From Catonia carolina (Eukaryota; Arthropoda; Insecta; Hemiptera; Achilidae), in assembly GCA_035578175.1 (NCBI GenBank), contig JAQMRL010000004.1, forward strand, positions 40,753,401 to 40,817,400: a stretch of DNA of 64,000 bases, read 5' to 3'. Below, one piece after another: positions 40,965-53,708 of the stretch; within the stretch, counting starts at the first letter, position 1, and each line of letters starts with the position of its first letter. A model generated the notes under the pieces. The model worked only from the letters and a program-made list of their open reading frames with translations. It was not told the origin of the DNA and did not search any database. The translations under genes were made by a program, and so were the position numbers.

Positions 40965-42822
40965 TATTTTGATACATATTTTTTTGTTTCTGTTAAACAC
41001 AATAATAGCGTAGGTCAAAAATGATTTGTCTAGTAACGTCTTGTCAAGTCTATTTTTCGTTGATTTAGGATCTGTTAGTTAAAGGGAAATTTATAAGCAG
41101 TATTTATATCTTCTACACAGGCAGTGTAAAAATATAACTTTTAACACCTGATTCGTACAGATGAGATAAATAAAAAAGTAATTTGGCGACAGCAATCGCT
41201 TACTTGTCGTAGCGAAAGTATAAGCAGAAAAATTACGATCCCGATAGCTGTGATTTTATAGAGTTTTAGGCCTGTAATCAGTGTTTATGCAGGCAGCTTG
41301 TTCGAATATTACAATTTTATAAGCATTTTCAGATGCGACTTTTTAACGTTCCGAAACCGAACAATTCATGCGTTCTCTTAAGCAAGGTAGGCTAATAAAA
41401 TTACTTATTTTCAAACCAATTTGTCACTAAACTAAAATGCTGGCTGTTGAAATTGTTGTGCAATGAAAATTGTATTTTAGGTAAGCAGCGGACAAGGTGG
41501 TTTGAACCTCTAAAATGTTTTATGAGTGAGATGAGTTGAATTGGTTTACATGGTCTTCTCACAGCGTTTATAATTATACTTATCAGAATGCCAGTCCTTC
41601 GGAAAATCGTGTACTTTCGACTCTCCGAATGACACCTGTATTTCATTATCAACAGGGTTTGATTGTAAAATGAAATGCATGAATCTCAGATGAGATAACT
41701 CTGGCTAGTGTCGTTTATACCTCTACCTCTTCTGTTCATACGTGCTTTAAACATATAATTGGCTGACCCTGTGATAAACATGAATACATATTTACGGTCA
41801 GGAACTAGCAAATTACGTGCAAAAAATGTTTACCACTCTACCTTTTCATTATGGCCACAATAAATTTCATCCATCTTAAAATACAGGAACTAATGAAATA
41901 AGAGTAAAGCCAGAAAACCTTTTATGAAAATACATCGGCCTATATATCATCATTTTGTCAGACCGTTGATTTTTATTTTTCGACTAATGCTCGTTGGTAG
42001 AGCAAAATAGTTTTCTTGTTATAAAACCGATTAATGAGGTATATCTTCTTACCCGGTAGGACATTGACTTTGTTTCGTCTCAAGATATTTTGAATTAGAA
42101 TTTTCAGTTGCCTTCTACGTATCGTAATATTTATTTACAGTTATATAAAATCATTCCCTTAAAAATATGATACAGTACTGGCCAAAATTTATGTTACAAA
42201 AATCGAACGACTAGGAAAAATAGATAACTCCCTTTTGTTTATTTTTCTTTGTGTCGGTATCGAAAGAACAATCGTTATTTTTTAAAAAACCGTGTTAACA
42301 TTTAGCAGCAAATGAAACCAATTTTTAATTTCCTGAAGAACTCGAAAGATCTCTACAATATGGTAGCCTACTACATATTTCGTAAGTGATATTTAACTAG
42401 AAACTATAAATCTCATTAAAAGGTACCTTCATATGTTCTGCCCTACCGTTAACTAGAAGTTGACATTGGGTGTGGACTTTATATTACAACCACACACAAC
42501 GTGACGCCCAGAATCAGTACGGACCAATCAGAACGCAGCATATCCTGACGAATGACGTAACGCTCAAGACACTTTGTCATTGGTTGACATCGGTGTGACG
42601 TAGTACAGTAATATAAACTCTCTGATTGGACAATATTAACCAATCAAAAAGACGCAAAAGAAGACATCTGATTGGTTAAAACTGGGCTTTCTTATTGGCC
42701 GAAAATACGAGACTCTGATTGGGCAATTATTACCTGAGCCGTTGACGTCACATGCGCATCACACTCAACTTGGCCCGACTTACTCACGCAACCCTAATAG
42801 ATCGTTTGTTGAATACCAGTTT
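40965..42822 (+). repeat. Unit U23, 1858 bp
   Basis: Short-junction form. Promoter-like block at 42502-42750. Private variants include AAAAAAGTAATTT near 41173, TTTTATGAGTG near 41518, ACCACACACAACG near 42488, and loss of the ATG of the small plus-strand frame (AAAAAGACG at 42646). Confidence 0.97.
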
Positions 42823-44677
42823 CATTTTGATACATATTTTTTTGTTTCTGTTGAACACAATAATAGCGTAGGTCAAAAATGATTTGTCTAGTAACGTCTT
42901 GTCAAGTCTATTTTTCGTTGATTTAGGATCTGTTAGTTAAAGGGAAATTTATAAGCAGTATTTATATCTTCTACACAGGCAGTGTAAAAATATAACTTTT
43001 AACACCTGATTCGTACAGGTGAGATAAATAAAAAATAATTTGGCGACAGCAATCGCTTACTTGTCGTAGCGAAAGTATAAGCAGAAAAATTACGATCCCG
43101 ATAGCTGTGATTTTATAGAGTTTTAGGCCTGTAATCAGTGTTTATGTAGGCAGCTTGTTCGAATATTACAATTTTATAAGCATTTTCAGATGCGACTTTT
43201 TAACGTTCCGAAACCGAACAATTCATGCGTTCTCTTAAGCAAGGTAGGCTAATAAAATTACTTATTTTCAAACCAATTTGTCACTAAACTAAAATGCTGG
43301 CTGTTGAAATCGTTGTGCAATGAAAATTGTATTTTAGGTAAGCAGCGGACAAGGTGGTTTGAACCTCTAAATTGTTTTTTGCGTGAGATGAGTTGAATTG
43401 GTTTACATGGTCTTCTCACAGCGTTTATAATTATACTTATCAGAATGCCAGTCCTTCGGAAAATCGTGTACTTTCGACTCTCCGAATGACACCTGTATTT
43501 CATTATCAACAGGGTTTGATTGTAAAATGAAATGCATGAATCTCAGATGAGATAACTCTGGCTAGTGTCGTTTATACCTCTACCTCTTCTGTTCATACGT
43601 GCTTTAAACATATAATTGGCTGACCCTGTGATAAACATGAATACATATTTACGGTCAGGAACTAGCAAATTACGTGCAAAAAATGTTTACCACTCTACCT
43701 TTTCATTATGGCCACAATAAATTTCATCCATCTTAAAATACAGGACTAATGAAATAAGAGTAAAGCCAGAAAACCTTTTATGAAAATACATCGGCCTATA
43801 TATCATCATTTTGTCAGACCGTTGATTTTTATTTTTCGACTAATGCTCGTTGGTAGAGCAAAATAGTTTTCTTGTTATAAAACCGATTAATGAGGTATAT
43901 CTTCTTACCCGGTAGGACATTGACTTTGTTTCGTCTCAAGATATTTTGAATTAGAATTTTCAGTTGCCTTCTACGTATCGTAATATTTATTTACAGTTAT
44001 ATAAAATCATTCCCTTAAAAATATGATACATTACTGGCCAAAATTTATGTTACAAAAATCGAACAACTAGGAAAATAGATAACTCCCTTTTGTTTATTTT
44101 TCTTTGTGTCGGTATCGAATGAACACTCGTGATTTTTTAAAAAACCGTGTTAACATTTAGCAGCAAATGAAACCAATTTTTAATTTCCTGAAGAACTCGA
44201 AAGATCTCTACAATATGGTAGCCTACTACATATTTCGTAAGTGATATTTAACTAGAAACTATAAATCTCATTAAAAGGTACCTTCATATGTTCTGCCCTA
44301 CCGTTAACTAGAAGTTGACATTGGGTGTGGACTTTATATTACAATCACACTCGACGTGACGCCCAGAATCAGTACGGACCAATCAGAACGCAGCATATCC
44401 TGACGAATGACGTAGCGCTCAAGACACTTTGTCATTGGTTGACATCGGTGTGACGTAGTACAGTAATATAAACTCTCTGATTGGACAATATTAACCAATC
44501 AAAATGACGCAAAAGAAGACATCTGATTGGTTAAAACTGGGCTTTCTTATTGGCCGAAAATACGAGATACTGATTGGGCAATTATTACCTGAGCCGTTGA
44601 CGTCACATGCGCATCACACTCAACTTGGCCCGACTTACTCACGCAACCCTAATAGATCGTTTGTTGAATACCAGTTT
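42823..44677 (+). repeat. Unit U24, 1855 bp
   Basis: Short-junction form beginning CATTTTGATAC. Promoter-like block at 44357-44605. CAGGACTAATG and GAGATACTG are shared with U19, five units away. TTTTTTGCGTGAG near 43375 is shared with U25. Confidence 0.97.
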
Positions 44678-46537
44678 TATTTTGATACGTACATATTTTT
44701 TTGTTTCTGTTAAACACAATAATAGCGTAGGTCAAAAATGATTTGTCTAGTAACGTCTTGTCAAGTCTATTTTTCGTTGATTTAGGATCTGTTAGTTAAA
44801 GGGAAATTTATAAGCAGTATTTATATCTTCTACACAGGCAGTGTAAAAATATAAGTTTTAACACCTGATTCGTACAGATGAGATAAATAAAAAATAATTT
44901 GGCGACAGCAATCGCTTACTTGTCGTAGCGAAAGTATAAACAGAAAAATTACGATCCCGATAGCTGTGATTTTATAGAGTTTTAGGCCTGTAATCAGTGT
45001 TTATGTAGGCAGCTTGTTCGAATATTACAATTTTATAAGCATTTTCAGATGCGACTTTTTAACGTTCCGAAACCGAACAATTCATGCGTTCTCTTAAGCA
45101 AGGTAGGCTAATAAAATTACTTATTTTCAAACCAATTTGTCACTAAACTAAAATGCTGGCTGTTGAAATTGTTGTGCAATGAAAATTGTATTTTAGGTAA
45201 GCAGCGGACAAGGTGGTTTGAACCTCTAAAATGTTTTTTGCGTGAGATGAGTTGAATTGGTTTACATGGTCTTCTCACAGCGTTTATAATTATACTTATC
45301 AGAATGCCAGTCCTTCGGAAAATCGTGTACTTTCGACTCTCCGAATGACACCTGTATTTCATTATCAACAGGGTTTGATTGTAAAATGAAATGCATGAAT
45401 CTCAGATGAGATAACTCTGGCTAGTGTCGTTTATACCTCTACCTCTTCTGTTCATACGTGCTTTAAACATATAATTGGCTGACCCTGTGATAAACAGGAA
45501 TACATATTTACGGTCAGAAACTAGCAAATTACATGCAAAAAATGTTTACCACTCTACCTTTTCATTATGGCCACAATAAATTTCATCCATCTTAAAATAC
45601 AGGACTAATGAAATAAGAGTAAAGCCAGAAAACCTTTTATGAAAATACATCGGCCTATATATCATCATTTTGTCAGACCGTTGATTTTTATTTTTCGACT
45701 AATGCTCGTTGGTAGAGCAAAATAGTTTTCTTGTTATAAAACCGATTAATGAGGTATATCTTCTTACCCGGTAGGACATTGACTTTGTTTCGTCTCAAGA
45801 TATTTTGAATTAGAATTTTCAGTTGCCTTCTACGTATCGTAATATTTATTTACAGTTATATAAAATCATTCCCTTAAAAATATGATACATTACTGGCCAA
45901 AATTTATGTTACAAAAATCGAACAACTAGGAAAATAGATAACTCCCTTTTGTTTTATTTTTCTTTGTGTCGGTATCGAATGAACACTCGTGATTTTTTAA
46001 AAAACCGTGTTAACATTTAGCAGCAAATGAAACCAATTTTTAATTTCCTGAAGAACTCGAAAGATCTCTACAATATGGTAGCCTACTACATATTTCGTAA
46101 GTGATATTTAACTAGAAACTATAAATCTCATTAAAAGGTACCTTCATATGTTCTGCCCTACCGTTAACTAGAAGTTGACATTGGGTGTGGACTTTATATT
46201 ACAATCACACTCGACGTGACGCCCAGAATCAGTACGGACCAATCAGAACGCAGCATATTCTGACGAATGACGTAACGCTCAAGACACTTTGTCATTGGTT
46301 GACATCGGTGTGACGTAGTACAGTAATATAAACTCTCTGATTGGACAATATTAACCAATCAAAATGACGCAATAGAAGACATCTGATTGGTTAAAACTGG
46401 GCTTTCTTATTGGCCGAAAATACGAGACTCTGATTGGGCAATTATTACCTGAGCCGTTGACGTCACATGCGCATCACACTCAACTTGGCCCGACTTACTC
46501 ACGCAACCCTAATAGATCGTTTGTTGAATACCAGTTT
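44678..46537 (+). repeat. Unit U25, 1860 bp
   Basis: Long-junction form. Promoter-like block at 46217-46465. Variants are ATAAGTTTT, ATAAACAG, AAACAGGAAT, CAGAAACTAG, CAGGACTAATG and the extra T near 45952. GCAATAGAAG near 46370 stops the small plus-strand frame at codon 4. Confidence 0.97.
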
Positions 46538-48396
46538 TATTTTGATACGTACATATTTTTTTGTTTCTGTTAAACACAATAATAGCGTAGGTCAAAAATG
46601 ATTTGTCTAGTAACGTCTTGTCAAGTCTATTTTTCGTTGATTTAGGATCTGTTAGTTAAAGGGAAATTTATAAGCAGTATTTATATCTTCTACACAGGCA
46701 GTGTAAAAATATAACTTTTAACACCTGATTCGTACTGATGAGATAAATAAAAAATAATTTGGCGACAGCAATCGCTTACTTGTCGTAGCGAAAGTATAAG
46801 CAGAAAAATTACGATCCCGATAGCTGTGATTTTATAGAGTTTTAGGCCTGTAATCAGTGTTTATGTAGGCAGCTTGTTCGAATATTACAATTTTATAAGC
46901 ATTTTCAGATGCGACTTTTTAACGTTCCGAAACCGAACAATTCATGCGTTCTCTTAAGCAAGGTAGGCTAATAAAATTACTTATTTTCAAACCAATTTGT
47001 CACTAAACTAAAATGCTGGCTGTTGAAATTGTTGTGCAATGAAAATTGTATTTTAGGTAACCAGCGGACAAGGTGGTTTGAACCTCTAAAATGTTTTTTG
47101 AGTGAATGAGTTGAATTGGTTTACATGGTCTTCTCACAGCGTTTATAATTATACTTATCAGAATGCCAGTCCTTCGGAAAATCGTGTACTTTCGACTCTC
47201 CGAATGACACCTGTATTTCATTATCAACAGGGTTTGATTGTAAAATGAAATGCATGAATCTCAGATGAGATAACTCTGGCTAGTGTCGTTTATACCTCTA
47301 CCTCTTCTGTTCATACGTGCTTTAAACATATAATTGGCTGACCCTGTGATAAACATGAATACATATTTACGGTCAGGAACTAGCAAATTACGTGCAAAAA
47401 ATGTTTACCACTCTACCTTTTCATTATGGCCACAATAAATTTCATCCATCTTAAAATACAGGAACTAATGAAATAAGAGTAAAGCCAGAAAACCTTTTAT
47501 GAAAATACATCGGCCTATATATCATCATTTTGTCAGACCGTTGATTTTTATTTTTCGACTAATGCTCGTTGGTAGAGCAAAATAGTTTTCTTGTTATAAA
47601 ACCGATTAATGAGGTATATCTTCTTACCCGGTAGGACATTGACTTTGTTTCGTCTCAAGATATTTTGAATTAGAATTTTCAGTTGCCTTCTACGTATCGT
47701 AATATTTATTTACAGTTATATAAAATCATTCCCTTAAAAATATGATACATTACTGGCCAAAATTTATGTTACAAAAATCGAACAACTAGGAAAATAGATA
47801 ACTCCCTTTTGTTTATTTTTCTTTGTGTCGGTATCGAATGAACACTCGTGATTTTTTAAAAAACCGTGTTAACATTTAGCAGCAAATGAAACCAATTTTT
47901 AATTTCCTGAAGAACTCGAAAGATCTCTACAATATGGTAGCCTACTACATATTTCGTAAGTGATATTTAACTAGAAACTATAAATCTCATTAAAAGGTAC
48001 CTTTATATGTTCTGCCCTACCGTTAACTAGAAGTTGACATTGGGTGTGGACTTTATATTACAATCACACTCGACGTGACGCCCAGAATCAGTACGGACCA
48101 ATCAGAACGCAGCATATCCTGACGAATGACGTAACGCTCAAGACACTTTGTCATTGGTTGACATCGGTGTGACGTAGTACAGTAATATAAACTCTCTGAT
48201 TGGACAATATTAACCAATCAAAATGACGCAAAAGAAGACATCTGATTGGTTAAAACTGGGCTTTCTTATCGGCCGAAAATACGAGACTCTGATTGGGCAA
48301 TTATTACCTGAGCCGTTGACGTCACATGCGCATCACACTCAACTTGGCCCGACTTACTCACGCAACCCTAATAGATCGTTTGTTGAATACCAGTTT
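46538..48396 (+). repeat. Unit U26, 1859 bp
   Basis: Long-junction form. Promoter-like block at 48076-48324. One CCAAT box is lost by TTATCGGCC near 48266. A small deletion (GTGAATGAG near 47102) shifts the minus-strand frame. TTAGGTAACC near 47053 alters the splice-like word present in other units. Confidence 0.97.
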
Positions 48397-50246
48397 TATT
48401 TTGATACGTACATATTTTTTTGTTTCTGTTAAACACAATAATAGCGTAGGTCAAAAATGATTTGTCTAGTAACGTCTTGTCAAGTCTATTTTTCGTTGAT
48501 TTAGGATCTGTTAGTTAAAGGGAAATTTATAAGCAGTATTTATATCTTCTACACAGGCAGTGTAAAAATATAACTTTTAACACCTGATTCGTACAGATGA
48601 GATAAATAAAAAATAATTTGGCGACAGCAATCGCTTACTTGTCGTAGCGAAAGTATAAGCAGAAAAATTACGATCCCGATAGCTGTGATTTTATAGAGTT
48701 TTAGGCCTGTAATCAGTGTTTATGTAGGCAGCTTGTTCGAATATTACAATTTTATAAGCATTTTCAGATGCGACTTTTTAACGTTCCGAAACCGAACAAT
48801 TCATGCGTTCTCTTAAGCAAGGTAGGCTAATAAAATTACTTATTTTCAAACCAATTTGTCACTAAACTAAAATGCTGGCTGTTGAAATTGTTGTGCAATG
48901 AAAATTGTATTTTAGGTAAGCAGCGGACAAGGTGGTTTGAACCTCTAAAATGTTTTTTGAGTGAGATGAGTTGAATTGGTTTACATGGTCTTCTCACAGC
49001 GTTTATAATTATACTTATCAGAATGCCAGTCCTTCGGAAAATCGTGTACTTTCGACTCTCCGAATGACACCTGTATTTCATTATCAACAGGGTTTGATTG
49101 TAAAATGAAATGCATGAATCTCAGATGAGATAACTCTGGCTAGTGTCGTTTATACCTCTACCTCTTCTGTTCATACGTGCTTTAAACATATAATTGGCTG
49201 ACCCTGTGATAAACATGAATACATATTTACGGTCAGGAACTAGCAAATTACGTGCAAAAAATGTTTACCACTCTACCTTTTCATAATGGCCACAATAAAT
49301 TTCATCCATCTTAAAATACAGGAACTAATGAAATAAGAGTAAAGCCAGAAAACCTTTTATGAAAATACATCGGCCTATATATCATCATTTTGTCAGACCG
49401 TTGATTTTTATTTTTCGACTAATGCTCGTTGGTAGAGCAAAATAGTTTTCTTGTTATAAAACCGATTAATGAGGTATATCTTCTTACCCGGTAGGACATT
49501 GACTTTGTTTCGTCTCAAGATATTTTGAATTAGAATTTTCAGTTGCCTTCTACGTATCGTAATACTTATTTACAGTTATATAAAATCATTCCCTTAAAAA
49601 TATGATACATTACTGGCCAAAATATATGTTACAAAAATCGAACAACTAGGAAAATAGATAACTCCCTTTTGTTTATTTTTCTTTGTGTCGGTATCGAATC
49701 TCGTGATTTTTTAAAAAACCGTGTTAACATTTAGCAGCAAATGAAACCAATTTTTAATTTCCTGAAGAACTCGAAAGATCTCTACAATATGGTACTACAT
49801 ATTTCGTAAGTGATATTTAACTAGAAACTATAAATCTCATTAAAAGGTACCTTCATATGTTCTGCCCTACCGTTAACTAGAAGTTGACATTGGGTGTGGA
49901 CTTTATATTACAATCACACTCGACGTGACGCCCAGAATCAGTACGGACCAATCAGGACGCAGCATATCCTGACGAATGACGTAACGCTCAAGACACTTTG
50001 TCATTGGTTGACATCGGTGTGACGTAGTACAGTAATATAAACTCTCTGATTGGACTATATTAACCAATCAAAATGACGCAAAAGAAGACATCTGATTGGT
50101 TAAAACTGGGCTTTCTTATTGGCCGAAAAGACGAGACTCTGATTGGGCAATTATTACCTGAGCCGTTGGCGTAACATGCGCATCACACTCAACTTGGCCC
50201 GACTTACTCACGCAACCCTAATAGATCGTTTGTTGAATACCAGTTT
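48397..50246 (+). repeat. Unit U27, 1850 bp, last before the spacers
   Basis: Long-junction form. It lacks five bases at CGAATCTCGTG near 49695 and five at ATGGTACTACAT near 49789. Promoter-like block at 49926-50174 with the CRE degraded to TGGCGTAA. GGACTATATT and GAAAAGACGAG are further class markers of U27-U30. It ends CCAGTTT and is followed by the first spacer instead of another unit. Confidence 0.97.
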
Positions 50247-50272
50247 GTAACGTCTAAGTTGAAATACGTTAC
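50247..50272. repeat. Inverted repeat at the left end of S1
   Basis: GTAACGT (50247-50253) and ACGTTAC (50266-50272) are perfect 7-bp arms around a 12-base loop, starting at the first base after CCAGTTT. The same structure opens S2 (53709) and S3 (57166). Confidence 0.75.
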
Positions 50273-50762
50273 TGTGGGTTTTTGTTTCATATCTGGCGCT
50301 GCATTTCAGTTTGTATTAATAATTATCTCTGTTCACCGTAAGCTGACGCTATCTGTCTTTTTTCCATTGTACTATTCTAGCCTGTGTTGAATTTTATTTC
50401 TGGTAATTTATTTATGTACGTTTTTTCCTTGTTCGTGTACACTCTTGGTTGTATTGTGAAATCGAACGGTCGCTTACATTAATATGTTTCGCCGATTTTA
50501 TACTTTTATTCTTTTAGTTAAAGAATGTCGTTTTTATTTTAAACTGTTGCGTGATTATTATTGCTGATGTGTACACAAATTATAATTAGTTAAATTGCAA
50601 TTATGATTAGTCTTTTTATCTGCTGTTTTTTTTAAAATCTTTTTTATGATGTTACGTAATTTGTAAAAGTCTTTACCGGGTTTGTGTTTTACCATTTTGG
50701 TTATGAAAATTATCTTGGTTTCACCGGCTAAATTTATTTTGTGTTCTACTCTGGGACTGTTC

Positions 50763-50792
50763 TTCGGCTATAGGAGATTCGGCTATAGGAGA
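50763..50792 (+). repeat. Tandem duplication of a 15-mer in S1
   Basis: TTCGGCTATAGGAGA is present twice with no gap (50763-50777 and 50778-50792). S2 and S3 have it too, so the duplication predates the amplification. Confidence 0.9.
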
Positions 50793-50844
50793 TTTCAACT
50801 ATGGGTTCATTTCGGTTCAGGAATATTTTCTGTTCTAACAATTT

Positions 50845-50935
50845 GGAGGGTTGAAGTTCGGATAGCTGTGCCATTCACCTTACCTTGCACAAGTTTGGTT
50901 CCGGAGGATGACTCTCCCGGGTTCGATTCCTGAAT
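50845..50935 (+). mobile_element. tRNA-like B box; possible SINE remnant in S1
   Basis: GGTTCGATTCC (50920-50930) is a full Pol III B-box match. CCGGG and CCTGA flank its loop, so a degraded T-stem can be drawn. An A-box candidate (TAGCTGTGCC near 50862) is poor, and no clover-leaf closes. It resembles the head of a tRNA-derived SINE more than a tRNA gene. Copies are at 54382-54392 and 57839-57849. Confidence 0.4.
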
Positions 50936-50972
50936 CTAGAAAATTTGGCTGCTAACATATGTCACTTCCTGC

Positions 50973-51805
50973 AGTGGCTGTTTAATCTATTCTACTGTTT
51001 ATTTGGCCGATGATCATCGATTCTATCCTGGAAGGTTTGATTTCTGCAAATCGGTATGTTTGGTTAAAATTTTCTTTTGGGGAAAATCTCTGTTGTTTCT
51101 ACTTGAACATTTCTGCGCTCGTCAGGAATGTTTGCCTGTACTGTGCATGTCATGTACGGAAAATATTGGTGAACGAACTTGCCTATTACTTAACTTAAAA
51201 ATATTTAAAATCAAAAATTTATCATGTTTTCCTCTTTTATAATGAATATTCTTTATTTATAATCTTGGCGTTTATTATTATAAATTTTATAATTTTTTTA
51301 TATATTTTTGTTTTTCTTATTGTCTTTAATAATTTTGTAAAAGCTACCATGGTACGCAATGCATTTATAAAAAAAAACTATTATGATATCATACTATTAA
51401 CAGACAATGATCTGATCTGATGCAAAATTTATTCTTCCATTAAAAAGTTTTTTACTATAGTAAATTCTTCAAAAATAAATAAATCAGTTTAATTTTGGTA
51501 AAATTGTATCTGTTACAATGAAAACTTAAAATATCTAACTGAAACTTATTATTCATTAAATATTGCAGTTTAAATTCATTTGTGAGATTCTCTTAAAATT
51601 TTCCTGAAGTTATTTATTCAGGCACTTAATTCTGTAATAACTATATTGTGTTCATATTACTATTTTTTTTTGCTTTTATTTTAAAAAGAAACAACTTGGA
51701 TTTGTTACTAATTAATTAATATTATTATATTTCTTGTGTGATTTTTTTTTATGCAATTATAACCATATGCAACAACAACTCTTTTTTTTTTGCTGCCTTA
51801 TGTTT
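50973..51805. other. T-rich non-coding middle and 3' part of S1
   Basis: Long T runs on the plus strand, several AATAAA-type words and only short open frames of F/L/S-rich residues. I recognise nothing here. The same stretch is in S2 and S3. Confidence 0.6.
51603..51622. repeat. Small hairpin in S1
   Basis: CCTGAA and TTCAGG pair perfectly around an 8-base AT-rich loop. The structure is present in all three spacers. There is no downstream T run that would mark a terminator. Confidence 0.45.
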
Positions 51806-51809
51806 TTTG

Positions 51810-51850
51810 TCCACCCCTGGGCCAACCTATCGATGTGGATAGAGGGTGGA
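51810..51850. repeat. Nested hairpin at the right end of S1
   Basis: Outer arms TCCACCC (51810-51816) and GGGTGGA (51844-51850) enclose inner arms CTATC (51827-51831) and GATAG (51838-51842). This GC-rich block closes a strongly T-rich spacer seven bases before its end, as expected for a structured terminus. In S3 the outer right arm is GGGGGGA. Confidence 0.65.
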
Positions 51851-51857
51851 GGTGATA

Positions 51858-51862
51858 AGTTT
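51858..51862. repeat. Possible 5-bp target-site duplication AGTTT
   Basis: AGTTT occurs at the end of U27 (50242-50246) and again here after the spacer. The undisturbed junction has it once. Equivalent copies follow S2 (55320-55324) and S3 (58777-58781). Five bases can match by chance, so this is suggestive only. Confidence 0.5.
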
Positions 51863-53708
51863 TATTTTGATACATATTTTTTTGTTTCTGTTAAACACAA
51901 TAATAGCGTAGGTCAAAAATGATTTGTCTAGTAACGTCTTGTCAAGTCTATTTTTCGTTGATTTAGGATCTGTTAGTTAAAGGGAAATTTATAAGCAGTA
52001 TTTATATCTTCTACACAGGCAGTGTAAAAATATAACTTTTAACACCTGATTCGTACAGATGAGATAAATAAAAAATAATTTGGCGACAGCAATCGCTTAC
52101 TTGTCGTAGCGAAAGTATAAGCAGAAAAATTACGATCCCGATAGCTGTGATTTTATAGAGTTTTAGGCCTGTAATCAGTGTTTATGTAGGCAGCTTGTTC
52201 GAATATTACAATTTTATAAGCATTTTCAGATGCGACTTTTTAACGTTCCGAAACCGAACAATTCATGCGTTCTCTTAAGCAAGGTAGGCTAATAAAATTA
52301 CTTATTTTCAAACCAATTTGTCACTAAACTAAAATGCTGGCTGTTGAAATTGTTGTGCAATGAAAATTGTATTTTAGGTAAGCAGCGGACAAGGTGGTTT
52401 GAACCTATAAAATGTTTTTTGAGTGAGATGAGTTGAATTGGTTTTCATGGTCTTCTCACAGCGTTTATAATTATACTTATCAGAATGCCAGTCCTTCGGA
52501 AAATCGTGTACTTTCGACTCTCCGAATGACACCTGTATTTCATTATCAACAGGGTTTGATTGTAAAATGAAATGCATGAATCTCAGATGAGATAACTCTG
52601 GCTAGTGTCGTTTATACCTCTACCTCTTCTGTTCATACGTGCTTTAAACATATAATTGGCTGACCCTGTGATAAACATGAATACATATTTACGGTCAGGA
52701 ACTAGCAAATTACGTGCAAAAAATGTTTACCACTCTACCTTTTCATAATGGCCACAATAAATTTCATCCATCTTAAAATACAGGAACTAATGAAATAAGA
52801 GTAAAGCCAGAAAACCTTTTATGAAAATACATCGGCCTATATATCATCATTTTGTCAGACCGTTGATTTTTATTTTTCGACTAATGCTCGTTGGTAGAGC
52901 AAAATAGTTTTCTTGTTATAAAACCGATTAATGAGGTATATCTTCTTACCCGGTAGGACATTGACTTTGTTTCGTCTCAAGATATTTTGAATTAGAATTT
53001 TCAGTTGCCTTCTACGTATCGTAATACTTATTTACAGTTATATAAAATCATTCCCTTAAAAATATGATACATTACTGGCCAAAATATATGTTACAAAAAT
53101 CGAACAACTAGGAAAATAGATAACTCCCTTTTGTTTATTTTTCTTTGTGTCGGTATCGAATCTCGTGATTTTTTAAAAAACCGTGTTAACATTTAGCAGC
53201 AAATGAAACCAATTTTTAATTTCCTGAAGAACTCGAAAGATCTCTACAATATGGTACTACATATTTCGTAAGTGATATTTAACTAGAAACTATAAATCTC
53301 ATTAAAAGGTACCTTCATATGTTCTGCCCTACCGTTAACTAGAAGTTGACATTGGGTGTGGACTTTATATTACAATCACACTCGACGTGACGCCCAGAAT
53401 CAGTACGGACCAATCAGGACGCAGCATATCCTGACGAATGACGTAACGCTCAAGACACTTTGTCATTGGTTGACATCGGTGTGACGTAGTACAGTAATAT
53501 AAACTCTCTGATTGGACTATATTAACCAATCAAAATGACGCAAAAGAAGACATCTGATTGGTTAAAACTGGGCTTTCTTATTGGCCGAAAAGACGAGACT
53601 CTGATTGGGCAATTATTACCTGAGCCGTTGGCGTAACATGCGCATCACACTCAACTTGGCCCGACTTACTCACGCAACCCTAATAGATCGTTTGTTGAAT
53701 ACCAGTTT
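51863..53708 (+). repeat. Unit U28, 1846 bp, between spacers S1 and S2
   Basis: Nearly the same as U27, including both 5-bp deletions, AATACTTATT and AATATATG. Promoter-like block at 53388-53636, TGGCGTAA. GGTTTTCATGG near 52440 puts a stop in the minus-strand frame. Preceded by AGTTT (51858-51862), possibly a target-site duplication. Confidence 0.96.

Larger units (their letters stand above)
50247..51857 (+). repeat. Spacer/insertion S1, 1611 bp
   Basis: A T-rich segment unrelated to the unit, placed exactly after CCAGTTT of U27 and before AGTTTTATTTTG of U28. Compared with the uninterrupted junction, AGTTT is present on both sides, which fits a 5-bp target-site duplication around an inserted element. 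It starts with a GTAACGT/ACGTTAC inverted repeat and ends with a GC-rich nested hairpin. Inside are a tandem 15-mer and a tRNA-like B box. There are no transposase or reverse-transcriptase motifs. Short open frames (up to 83 codons) lack recognisable domains, and the longest opens with GTG rather than ATG. It may be a non-autonomous mobile element, or DNA that originally flanked the unit. No known family is recognised. Confidence 0.85.
50247..53708 (+). repeat. 3.46-kb higher-order repeat (spacer + unit), first copy
   Basis: Spacer plus unit repeats three times: 50247-53708, 53709-57165 and 57166-60638. The copies measure 3462, 3457 and 3473 bp. The 16-bp difference between the second and third is the deletion in U29. 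The arrangement shows that the insertion happened once and was then amplified together with a unit. Confidence 0.93.

Noticed and set aside
50682..50933. 83-codon frame in the spacer
   Set aside because: It starts at GTG, and its internal repeat simply reflects the 15-bp tandem duplication. It runs into the B box. No protein family is recognised.
50247..51857. Spacer as a Helitron or a terminal-inverted-repeat transposon
   Set aside because: No TC start or CTRR end on either strand, and no inverted repeat between its two ends.
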